5,427 nt of DNA, from the NCBI RefSeq assembly GCF_946479715.1, contig NZ_CAMLHF010000278.1, positions 1 to 5,427 on the forward strand, written 5' to 3'. The stretch's first letter is position 1, and every line of letters starts with the position of its first letter. Of this stretch, positions 1 to 5,427 are shown piece after piece. The DNA comes from an uncultured Pedobacter sp. (GTDB taxonomy: Bacteria; Bacteroidota; Bacteroidia; Sphingobacteriales; Sphingobacteriaceae). Position numbers and translations under genes: made by a program. A model generated the notes under the pieces. It saw only the letters and a list, made by a program, of their open reading frames with translations. It searched no databases and had not been told where the DNA came from.

Positions 1-1491
1 ATACCAATTGTTATTAACATTATTCTCGTATTCGTTTGGCCCGGTTACCCCCAGCATTACATACTTATTCTTTTCTGTACTCCAATTAACCCTTTGTTTC
101 CAAAAACGAGCAATGCCAATCAAAACTTCTAATCCATATTCACTTAAGTAACTTTCATCACCAGTATAACGGACATAGTTAAATATGGCAAAAGCTATGG
201 CTCCATTTCTATGAATTTCTTCGAAAGTTATCTCCCATTCATTGTGGCACTCTTCCCCATTCATAGTTACCATCGGATATAGGGCGGCCCCATCTTTAAA
301 ACCAAGCTTTGATGCGTTTTCAATTGCCTTTTGAAGATGTTTATAGCGATATACCAATAAGTTTTTAGCTACTTCCTGAGGAGCTGTTGATAAATAGAAA
401 GGAATACAATAGGCTTCGGTATCCCAATAAGTTGAGCCACCATACTTTTCCCCGGTAAACCCTTTAGGTCCGATATTTAACCTTGCATCTTTACCCGTAT
501 AAGTTTGATTTAATTGAAATATGTTAAATCTAATTGCTTGCTGTGCAGCAGCATCACCAGCAATGACAATATCGCTTTCCTGCCATTTAACTGCCCACGC
601 ATCTGAGTGTTCTTTCAACAACTGTTCAAAACCCTTGGCAGAAGCTTGATCGATTAGTTGTCTTGATCTTTCAATTAGCACCTGCTTCTCGTGATTCTCG
701 GAAGTTAGATTGGATACAATTTTATAAACATCAATCACATCACCCTTCTTAACATTTATCTTAACTGTTTGGCCAAGGTATTTTTCACTCACAACCTGAC
801 TTAAGCTTACACTTTCATTATTTATCAGTAGGGTTGATCTTGCACCCGTACAAACATCAAAATCAGTCTTTTTTGTTTTTAGCAATAAATAATCGGTATT
901 CTTATCCTGCTCTTTACTTACTTCATTCCAGAACTTTTCATCATAGTTGGAGTCTTCATTCTTTACATCTCCATCAATAAAAGAAGTTACAGATAATACA
1001 ACGTTTTCAAAGTTTAGTGGCACCAATTGATAATGTAATGCTCCCACTTCATCATCTACAATACTGCAAAATCGTTTGGTAATAACTTTAACAGCTTGCC
1101 CATTTTTATTTTCGGCAATAAATGAGCGTGTAAGATACCCCTCCTTCATATTTAATACACGTTTGAAGTCTGTAACCTTACAGTTATTGAGGTCAAGTGT
1201 CTCATCCCCAATCCTAATATCAATACCTACCCAGTTTGTGGCATTAAGAACTTTAGCAAAATATTCAGGATAGCCATTTTTCCACCACCCTACACGGGTT
1301 TTATCTGGATAATAGATTCCTGCTACATAATTTCCCTGAAGGGTTTCTCCTGAATAAGCTTCCTCAAAATTAGCACGCTGTCCCATCCGACCATTCCCAA
1401 TGCTAAAAATGCTTTCTGATATTTTATTTAAATGTGGATCAAAGCCTTCCTCTATAATGTTCCATTCATCTGGTTTTATATAATTCTTCAT
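1..1491 (-). CDS. GH65 maltose phosphorylase-type enzyme, N-terminal 497 residues (3' end outside window)
   Basis: This is probably maltose phosphorylase, which splits maltose with inorganic phosphate into glucose and beta-D-glucose 1-phosphate in the cytoplasm. The frame is open from the ATG at 1491 to the left edge. The N-terminal sequence MKNYIKPDEWNI has no signal peptide. Residues about 10-270 correspond to the GH65 beta-sandwich domain, and the (alpha/alpha)6 catalytic barrel begins near residue 320. Family hallmarks visible are GGSTYWDTEAYC (residues 351-362), ECHNEWEITFEEIHRNG (414-430) and VTGPNEYENN near the edge. Glu418 in HNEWEI is the likely general acid, by analogy with characterised maltose phosphorylases. 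Homologues are roughly 750-780 residues, so about a third is missing, including most phosphate-binding residues and the C-terminal domain. The start follows the beta-phosphoglucomutase stop by 51 bp, with a purine-rich AGAGAAGA about 7 bases upstream. The adjacent mutase strongly supports an inverting phosphorylase making beta-glucose 1-phosphate. Kojibiose, nigerose or trehalose phosphorylase activity is possible, but the starch context favours maltose. Confidence 0.9.
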   Translation of the reverse strand, partial: MKNYIKPDEWNIIEEGFDPHLNKISESIFSIGNGRMGQRANFEEAYSGETLQGNYVAGIYYPDKTRVGWWKNGYPEYFAKVLNATNWVGIDIRIGDETLDLNNCKVTDFKRVLNMKEGYLTRSFIAENKNGQAVKVITKRFCSIVDDEVGALHYQLVPLNFENVVLSVTSFIDGDVKNEDSNYDEKFWNEVSKEQDKNTDYLLLKTKKTDFDVCTGARSTLLINNESVSLSQVVSEKYLGQTVKINVKKGDVIDVYKIVSNLTSENHEKQVLIERSRQLIDQASAKGFEQLLKEHSDAWAVKWQESDIVIAGDAAAQQAIRFNIFQLNQTYTGKDARLNIGPKGFTGEKYGGSTYWDTEAYCIPFYLSTAPQEVAKNLLVYRYKHLQKAIENASKLGFKDGAALYPMVTMNGEECHNEWEITFEEIHRNGAIAFAIFNYVRYTGDESYLSEYGLEVLIGIARFWKQRVNWSTEKNKYVMLGVTGPNEYENNVNNNWY

Positions 1492-1542
1492 CGTCTATTC
1501 TTCTCTGGTAGTTAATGTTAATTGGCCTTATGCATTTTCAAA

Positions 1543-2208
1543 TTAATTATTCCTTAAGGCAAGGATTTTTCCGAGTGTAATCTCTGACAGGTCTTTTGCT
1601 ATTAAATGCGTTTCTTTTAGATGTTCTTCATCACCTATTCCAATAACTTTCATATTTGCAGCAAGTGCAGCCATTACTCCGGCTTGCGCATCTTCAAACA
1701 CAACACAGTTTTCAGGTTCCGTATTTAACATTTCTGCCGCTTTCAAAAAAACTTCTGGATCCGGTTTGGAGCTTGTTACTGAATTACCATCTACAATTGC
1801 ATCAAAGAAATGTGCGAGATTGGTGCGCTGCAAAATAATAGAAGAGTTTTTGCTTGCCGATCCTAAGGCGATTTTTATACCAGAAGATTTTAATTCGGTC
1901 AATAATGCTAAAGAACCAGGCAGCACCTCATCTGTTGTCATTTTATTGATCATAGCTACATACCATGAATTTTTGAGACTTGCTAATTCTTCTTTTTCTT
2001 CAGCAGATTTCTGCATACCACCCCAATTCAAAATCATTTCTAATGAACGCTTTCTGTTTACTCCTTTTAACTGCTCATTTTGCAATTGAGTAAAATCAAA
2101 GTCCAATGAATTGGCCAGCTGTTTCCACGCTTTATAATGATAAACTGCTGTATCTACCAATACTCCATCCAAATCGAATATGCAGGCTATTTGTTGTGTA
2201 TTTTGCAT
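1543..2208 (-). CDS. pgmB: Beta-phosphoglucomutase (HAD superfamily, subfamily IA)
   Basis: This cytoplasmic mutase converts beta-D-glucose 1-phosphate to glucose 6-phosphate through a beta-glucose 1,6-bisphosphate intermediate, feeding glycolysis. The 221 residues match the usual family length. Against the well-studied Lactococcus lactis enzyme I can place the nucleophile Asp12 and acid/base Asp14 in FDLDGVLVDTA, Thr20 and His24 in the following segment, and the cap-domain substrate signature LKGVNR (residues 47-52, with Lys48 and Arg52). The phosphate-binding SASKN (117-121), Lys148 in SSKPDP, and the Mg-binding Glu172-Asp173 in FEDAQAG are also present. All key residues are intact. The LKGV/R signature and SASKN distinguish it from generic HAD phosphatases. 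The ATG directly follows the TAG stop of the GH13 gene with no intervening base and no evident Shine-Dalgarno sequence, which suggests translational coupling. No later Met could serve, because the catalytic motif begins at residue 11. The phosphorylase gene that would supply its substrate lies immediately downstream. Confidence 0.96.
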   Translation of the reverse strand: MQNTQQIACIFDLDGVLVDTAVYHYKAWKQLANSLDFDFTQLQNEQLKGVNRKRSLEMILNWGGMQKSAEEKEELASLKNSWYVAMINKMTTDEVLPGSLALLTELKSSGIKIALGSASKNSSIILQRTNLAHFFDAIVDGNSVTSSKPDPEVFLKAAEMLNTEPENCVVFEDAQAGVMAALAANMKVIGIGDEEHLKETHLIAKDLSEITLGKILALRNN

Positions 2209-4056
2209 CTAATTTAATTCTAAAACAAGGGTTGTTTTTGCAGGTACTGAAATGGTTTTAATACTATTAAGTTTTTCTTTTGTAAGGATGTTAGTGGCAG
2301 AAGTTACTTTTGAAAGGCGCTGCTCAAAACGAGAGGTGTTTAACTCTTTTACTTTATCTTCTGTGTTAACTACAATCATTACATCCTTTTTGCCGTCTAC
2401 AGTATATCTGAAATAAGTATATAATCCATCTTCAGGTACAAATTGCATTAACTTGCCTGTTTGCAATGCTACACTCTCTTTTCTGTAATTGGCAAGAATG
2501 CGGATATGATTCCAAGCTTCATTTTCCTGAACCGTACGACCATTCTTTGTAAATTTATCGGTTTTATCTCCCACCCATCCACCTGGAAAATCAGAGCGTA
2601 CCAATCCATCAGGGTTAGAAAAGTTTTTCATTAGGATTTCTGTACCATAATAGATTTGAGGTATTCCGCGCATGGTTAATAAAATTGACATGCCTGTTTT
2701 GAATTTGTTTAGGTCTTCTCCAACCATAGAATAAAACCTGCTCATATCATGATTGTCAAGGAAGACTACATTCTGGTCTGCATCCTTATAAAGGAAGTCT
2801 TGAGTAATGGTGGTGTAAAGCCTAAAGATCCCATCAGTCCATCCTGACTTCCCATTCAAGGCTTCATAAATTGCATTTTTGATAACCGCGTCGGTTATTC
2901 CTGGCAATTCGGTATCAAAACCCGGCCTCACGGTGCTTCCACCAGTAAAAAAAGCTTGAGCTGCAACAGAATTCACAAGCGTTTCACCAAAAATAGATAA
3001 GGTCGGGAATTCGGCCTTTAGTTTTATAGCCCAATCTCTCATATATTCAGGTTCATTATACGGATAAGTATCTAATCTTAGTCCATCAATACCTGCATAT
3101 TCAATCCACCAGATGTGATTTTGAGTAATGTAATTTTGAACGTATGGGTTTTTCTGATTGAAATCTGGCATTGAAGGCACGAACCACCCGTCCAGCATTT
3201 TTTTCTTATCTGTTTCTGAAGCATGCGGATCCATTACAGGCTCATCACGATAGCTGGTTTGTGTATAAGCCGGCCATTGATTAACCCAATCTTTCATTGG
3301 CATATCATTATAGAACCAATGACCGGTTCCCATATGGTTATGAACAACATCCTTAATGACCTTTAGTCCTTTTTCGTGCGCTTTATTAACATATGTTTTG
3401 TAAAGTTCTAAGGTGCCATAGCGTGGATCAATTTTGTAATGATCTGTAGCAGCATAGCCATGGTACGAAGCCAGTGGCATATCATTTTCGATTTCCGGCG
3501 TCATCCAGATGGTAGTAATACCTAGGTCTTTTAAATAATCGAGTTTACTAATTAATCCTTGCAGGTCACCACCATGACGGTAATACATCGAATCGCGATT
3601 CAACTTAGTTTCGCGCATGCCCTTTATTACATCATTAGATTTATCACCATTTGCAAAACGGTCCGGCATTAACAGATAAATAAGATCTTTACTTGTTACT
3701 CCCTGAATTCGGGACGAAGATTGTTCTTTGTTTTTAAGTTCGTAAACATATTGCAGCTTCTTTTTGCCATTTTTATTAAATATAATCGGGAATTTACCTG
3801 CCTTAGCTTCCGCAGATATTTCAAGATCAAGGAAAAGATAATTTGGGTTTTCAACTTTATTAATTTCTGCAAGTTTCACTCCCGGGTAGTTTATCTCTGC
3901 CTCTAAAGCAGCTATCTCAGTGCCATGTACAAGAAGCTGCAATTTAGGATTGTGCATTCCAATCCACCAAAACATAGGTTCAACACGTTCTAGTTTTTGT
4001 GCATTCACTCTCGTTGCTAATAGAGCAAGAAACAATAGAATAAATGATTTCCTCAT
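2209..4056 (-). CDS. Periplasmic GH13 alpha-amylase family enzyme, neopullulanase/cyclomaltodextrinase (SusA) type
   Basis: This glycoside hydrolase probably cuts imported malto-oligosaccharides, cyclodextrins or pullulan fragments to maltose and other short sugars in the periplasm. The complete 615-residue protein starts with a Sec signal peptide, with likely cleavage after Val-Asn-Ala19. There is no lipobox Cys, so it is not a surface lipoprotein like SusG. Residues about 21-108 resemble the cyclomaltodextrinase N-terminal beta-domain (EPMFWWIGMHNPKLQLLVHG). The TIM barrel follows from about residue 123 (DLIYLLMPDRFANGD). The conserved GH13 regions are intact: DVVHNH (236-241), GLRLDT with nucleophile Asp329, GETL with acid/base Glu358, and FLDNHD with transition-state stabiliser Asp437. 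MPDFN (296-300) occupies the region V position that helps sort GH13 subfamilies. A C-terminal beta-domain spans about 525-615. I infer the SusA/GH13_46-like group from the N-terminal domain. The start is preceded by an A-rich stretch rather than a Shine-Dalgarno sequence, as is common in Bacteroidota. Exact specificity (maltose-releasing, debranching or cyclodextrin-opening) cannot be read from the sequence. Confidence 0.93.
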   Translation of the reverse strand: MRKSFILLFLALLATRVNAQKLERVEPMFWWIGMHNPKLQLLVHGTEIAALEAEINYPGVKLAEINKVENPNYLFLDLEISAEAKAGKFPIIFNKNGKKKLQYVYELKNKEQSSSRIQGVTSKDLIYLLMPDRFANGDKSNDVIKGMRETKLNRDSMYYRHGGDLQGLISKLDYLKDLGITTIWMTPEIENDMPLASYHGYAATDHYKIDPRYGTLELYKTYVNKAHEKGLKVIKDVVHNHMGTGHWFYNDMPMKDWVNQWPAYTQTSYRDEPVMDPHASETDKKKMLDGWFVPSMPDFNQKNPYVQNYITQNHIWWIEYAGIDGLRLDTYPYNEPEYMRDWAIKLKAEFPTLSIFGETLVNSVAAQAFFTGGSTVRPGFDTELPGITDAVIKNAIYEALNGKSGWTDGIFRLYTTITQDFLYKDADQNVVFLDNHDMSRFYSMVGEDLNKFKTGMSILLTMRGIPQIYYGTEILMKNFSNPDGLVRSDFPGGWVGDKTDKFTKNGRTVQENEAWNHIRILANYRKESVALQTGKLMQFVPEDGLYTYFRYTVDGKKDVMIVVNTEDKVKELNTSRFEQRLSKVTSATNILTKEKLNSIKTISVPAKTTLVLELN

Positions 4057-4097
4057 TTTTTAAGATTAATCGGTTATAAAAAAACACGAGATTAGGT

Positions 4098-4139
4098 AAT
4101 ATATACCCCGCAAAAGATTAAGCAATGCGGGGTAATATT
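4098..4139 (-). promoter_or_regulatory. Strong intergenic hairpin between susE-like and GH13 genes (possible attenuator or mRNA-processing element)
   Basis: A perfect 9-bp inverted repeat, TACCCCGCA (4104-4112) and TGCGGGGTA (4126-4134), flanks a 13-base loop. With one bulged base at 4103 the stem extends by five A-T pairs (4098-4102 with 4135-4139). It is markedly GC-rich compared with its surroundings and lies wholly within the 95-bp gap. On the minus strand a run of seven T (4078-4084) follows, but 13 bases beyond the stem, so it is not a textbook intrinsic terminator. A partial terminator, or a 3' stabilising structure giving higher expression of the susCDE part than of the enzyme genes, would fit. 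That role is inference; the structure itself is directly visible. Confidence 0.6.
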
Positions 4140-4151
4140 TATATATGAAAG

Positions 4152-5159
4152 TTAGTTTTTAACCAGAGTATACTTCAAATTGCTCACATCGAATGTGACG
4201 GTATAACTACCTGCTGAAGTAACTTTAATATTGCCACCATTAAAAATTGCAGTTCCACCACTACCGCCATAGTTCACATCCCATTTATGATCCTGTCTGA
4301 ATTTCATTTCTCCAATTTTTAAATCAGCGGTAACTGTCCATACGCCGTGGGCATAGGCCATATCTGTATCTCCATCCCATCCTTTTGGTGTTGCATCTCC
4401 AATAAGTGCAAACACTATTGGAGTAATTTCTATTTGATTTTTGTTTAAATCAACAAAAAGCTGAAATGCACCTGCAGCAGGAGCTTTAAAATTATCACCT
4501 GCGGTCGGACTTATTTTACCCCCACCCGCATCTCCATAAGCAATATCCCATTTTTTAGCTGGCGTAATTTTAAATTCAAGATTACCGGGAGTAAATCCAA
4601 TTACTCCTTTAAATTCACCATTTCCGGTAGGCGAAATTAGGCTATCTGCTGTTTGTGGATTCCAACCCTGATATGCTCCTGGAACATAAATCCATGTAGT
4701 TAATGGGAACGGTCGGGCACTAAGTGTTAATGCATTACTGTAAACGGGCGCTACAGCACTGGAAATTGACGACTTAATCCTCATTTCTAGCTCTGAATTT
4801 TCAGTAAACGATAAGTTCAGTGCCAATAACAAATTATTAAAATCAACTCCCTTAAATACTTTTGAGAATGTATTTGCTTCTAATGCAACTTCTTTAGGCG
4901 TTTTAAAGTCTGTTCCTTTAACTGCCATTTGAAGCACATTTGTAATGCCCGCCTGATATCCGAACGAGGCATTAGTTAAGTCAAGTGTAATTACATCTGT
5001 CTCTAACATTGCCTTATCCAGCACTAATGTTGATACAGATGATTTCAAAGTTCCGGGGGTACCCGAGGATGCAACTATCTTCGTTTCCTCTTTTTTACAA
5101 GACCAAAGCCCTATGGTGATTAAACCTAAAGCAATGGATTTTATGATTAATGATTTCAT
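4152..5159 (-). CDS. susE: SusE-like outer-membrane starch-binding lipoprotein
   Basis: This surface lipoprotein probably binds starch or malto-oligosaccharides and assists the SusCD importer. The 335-residue protein begins with a lipoprotein signal peptide ending in the lipobox LWSC, giving a lipidated Cys21. The following KKEE resembles the charged lipoprotein export signal that sends Bacteroidota lipoproteins to the cell surface. Residues about 38-148 resemble the SusE N-terminal domain (SSVSTLVLDK near 40-49). Two similar carbohydrate-binding modules follow, at about 155-247 and 248-335. Each has a Gly-Trp early on (Trp166, Trp261) and a KWD..YG..GG motif (Trp204/Tyr208 and Trp293/Tyr297), whose aromatic residues are candidates for sugar stacking. 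The stop of the susD-like gene is 28 bp upstream, so the two are co-transcribed. A purine-rich AAAGAAGAAA (5168-5177) sits 8 bases before the ATG and supports this start. Bacteroides SusE is somewhat longer, and SusF has three binding modules; two modules match SusE better. Binding specificity is inferred from context. Confidence 0.88.
   Translation of the reverse strand: MKSLIIKSIALGLITIGLWSCKKEETKIVASSGTPGTLKSSVSTLVLDKAMLETDVITLDLTNASFGYQAGITNVLQMAVKGTDFKTPKEVALEANTFSKVFKGVDFNNLLLALNLSFTENSELEMRIKSSISSAVAPVYSNALTLSARPFPLTTWIYVPGAYQGWNPQTADSLISPTGNGEFKGVIGFTPGNLEFKITPAKKWDIAYGDAGGGKISPTAGDNFKAPAAGAFQLFVDLNKNQIEITPIVFALIGDATPKGWDGDTDMAYAHGVWTVTADLKIGEMKFRQDHKWDVNYGGSGGTAIFNGGNIKVTSAGSYTVTFDVSNLKYTLVKN
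4155..4697 (-). repeat. Two tandem protein-level repeats: starch-binding-like modules of the SusE-like protein
   Basis: The region encodes residues 155-335 of the SusE-like lipoprotein. The first module spans about 4419-4697 and the second about 4155-4418. Aligned by eye they share, in order: Gly-Trp (165-166 and 260-261), a short strand ending in FKI or MKF, KWDIAYGDAGG versus KWDVNYGGSGG (203-213 and 292-302), and a closing AG-aromatic strand (229-232 and 316-319). The similarity is at protein level; the DNA has diverged, so this is an old duplication of a domain and not a recent DNA repeat. Confidence 0.75.
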
Positions 5160-5187
5160 ATCAATAATTTCTTCTTTATGTGTTAAA

Positions 5188-5427
5188 TTAATAACCTGCG
5201 TTTTGGACTAAATTTGTATTAGCAATAAGATCAGCAGATGGTATAGGAAACAAATTCCTTGTATCAGATACCCCGGTACCAGCTTTAGCACCGCCTTTAA
5301 ATGGCCATACATACGAGGCGTTTGTATATTTACCATAACGTATTAGATCTGTGCGGCGAAAACCTTCCCAATACAATTCTCTGGCTCTTTCATCCAGGAA
5401 AAAGGGAAGTGATAAAGAGGTCACATT
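5188..5427 (-). CDS. susD: SusD/RagB-family outer-membrane nutrient-binding lipoprotein, C-terminal 79 residues (5' end outside window)
   Basis: SusD-family lipoproteins form a lid over the SusC TonB-dependent channel and help bind and import glycans at the cell surface. Only the C-terminal end is present. It contains the conserved LDERARELYWEG and RRTDLIRYGKY segments, then NLFPIPSADL and the terminal NAGY, which matches the NPGY-type ending common in this family. The frame stays open to the right edge, so the GTG at 5422-5424 is an internal Val codon and not a start. Complete SusD proteins are roughly 500-550 residues, so about 85% is missing, including the signal peptide, lipobox and TPR-like helices. 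The gene is 28 bp upstream of the susE-like gene. A susC-like gene is expected further upstream. Starch as the ligand is inferred from the downstream enzymes, because the family binds many different glycans. Confidence 0.93.
   Translation of the reverse strand, partial: NVTSLSLPFFLDERARELYWEGFRRTDLIRYGKYTNASYVWPFKGGAKAGTGVSDTRNLFPIPSADLIANTNLVQNAGY

Noticed and set aside
1076..1273. Plus-strand 65-codon open frame
   Set aside because: It lies antisense inside the GH65 gene, resembles no known protein family, and the minus-strand frame carries clear GH65 motifs throughout.
1492..1542. A regulatory element between beta-phosphoglucomutase and GH65
   Set aside because: The 51-bp gap shows only a short TTAA-rich near-palindrome, expected by chance in AT-rich DNA, plus a weak purine-rich ribosome-binding stretch.
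1656..2089. Two overlapping plus-strand open frames (60 and 107 codons)
   Set aside because: Both are antisense to beta-phosphoglucomutase, whose complete catalytic residue set shows that the minus strand is coding.
3721..3906. Plus-strand 61-codon open frame rich in Phe and Ile
   Set aside because: It is antisense to the N-terminal domain of the GH13 gene. The hydrophobicity comes from the reverse complement of Lys/Asn/Glu-rich codons and not from a real membrane protein.
4098..4139. Calling the hairpin a standard rho-independent terminator
   Set aside because: On the minus strand the stem is followed by TATATTACC-like sequence and not directly by a T run; the seven-T run starts 13 bases later. 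The downstream genes also have no obvious promoter of their own.
4057..4151. A Bacteroidota-type promoter (TTG with TAnnTTTG) ahead of the GH13 gene
   Set aside because: A TAATCTTTTG string occurs on the minus strand in the hairpin loop, but it does not match the TAnnTTTG spacing and no properly placed TTG element was found.
5422..5424. GTG as a possible start of a short 78-residue protein
   Set aside because: The frame continues upstream to the window edge, and the sequence is a typical SusD C-terminus, so the GTG is an internal valine codon.
1..5427. A previously undescribed system in this window
   Set aside because: Every gene belongs to a recognised family, and the arrangement is a known type of Bacteroidota starch/maltose utilization locus. 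No unexplained coding or repeat structure remains apart from the hairpin.

Overview
The window looks like part of a starch/maltose polysaccharide utilization locus (PUL) from a Bacteroidota genome. The SusD C-terminus, the SusE-type lipoprotein with a charged stretch after its lipid-carrying Cys, the AT-rich composition and the absence of strong Shine-Dalgarno sequences all fit that phylum. A Sphingobacteriaceae or Flavobacteriaceae member (for example a Pedobacter-like genome) is my best guess, but it rests on gene resemblance only.

All five genes lie on the minus strand, so transcription runs from high to low coordinates. In that order they are: the last 79 codons of a susD-like gene (cut by the right edge); a susE-like surface glycan-binding lipoprotein with an N-terminal domain and two tandem starch-binding-like modules; a 95-bp gap holding a strong hairpin; a complete GH13 alpha-amylase-family enzyme of the neopullulanase/cyclomaltodextrinase (SusA) type with a Sec signal peptide; a complete beta-phosphoglucomutase whose ATG directly abuts the GH13 stop codon; and the first 497 codons of a GH65 maltose phosphorylase-type enzyme (cut by the left edge). 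Genes fill almost the whole window and no gap exceeds 100 bp. No RNA gene, mobile element or CRISPR array was seen. The operon promoter and the expected susC lie outside, beyond the right edge.

The genes make one coherent pathway, inferred from family knowledge. SusD (with an unseen SusC) and SusE capture malto-oligosaccharides at the outer membrane. The periplasmic GH13 enzyme cuts them to maltose or small oligosaccharides. After uptake by an inner-membrane transporter not present here, the cytoplasmic GH65 enzyme phosphorolyses maltose to glucose plus beta-glucose 1-phosphate. Beta-phosphoglucomutase converts the latter to glucose 6-phosphate, saving one ATP per maltose compared with hydrolysis. 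I see no previously undescribed system. The most distinctive non-coding element is the hairpin between susE and the enzyme genes.
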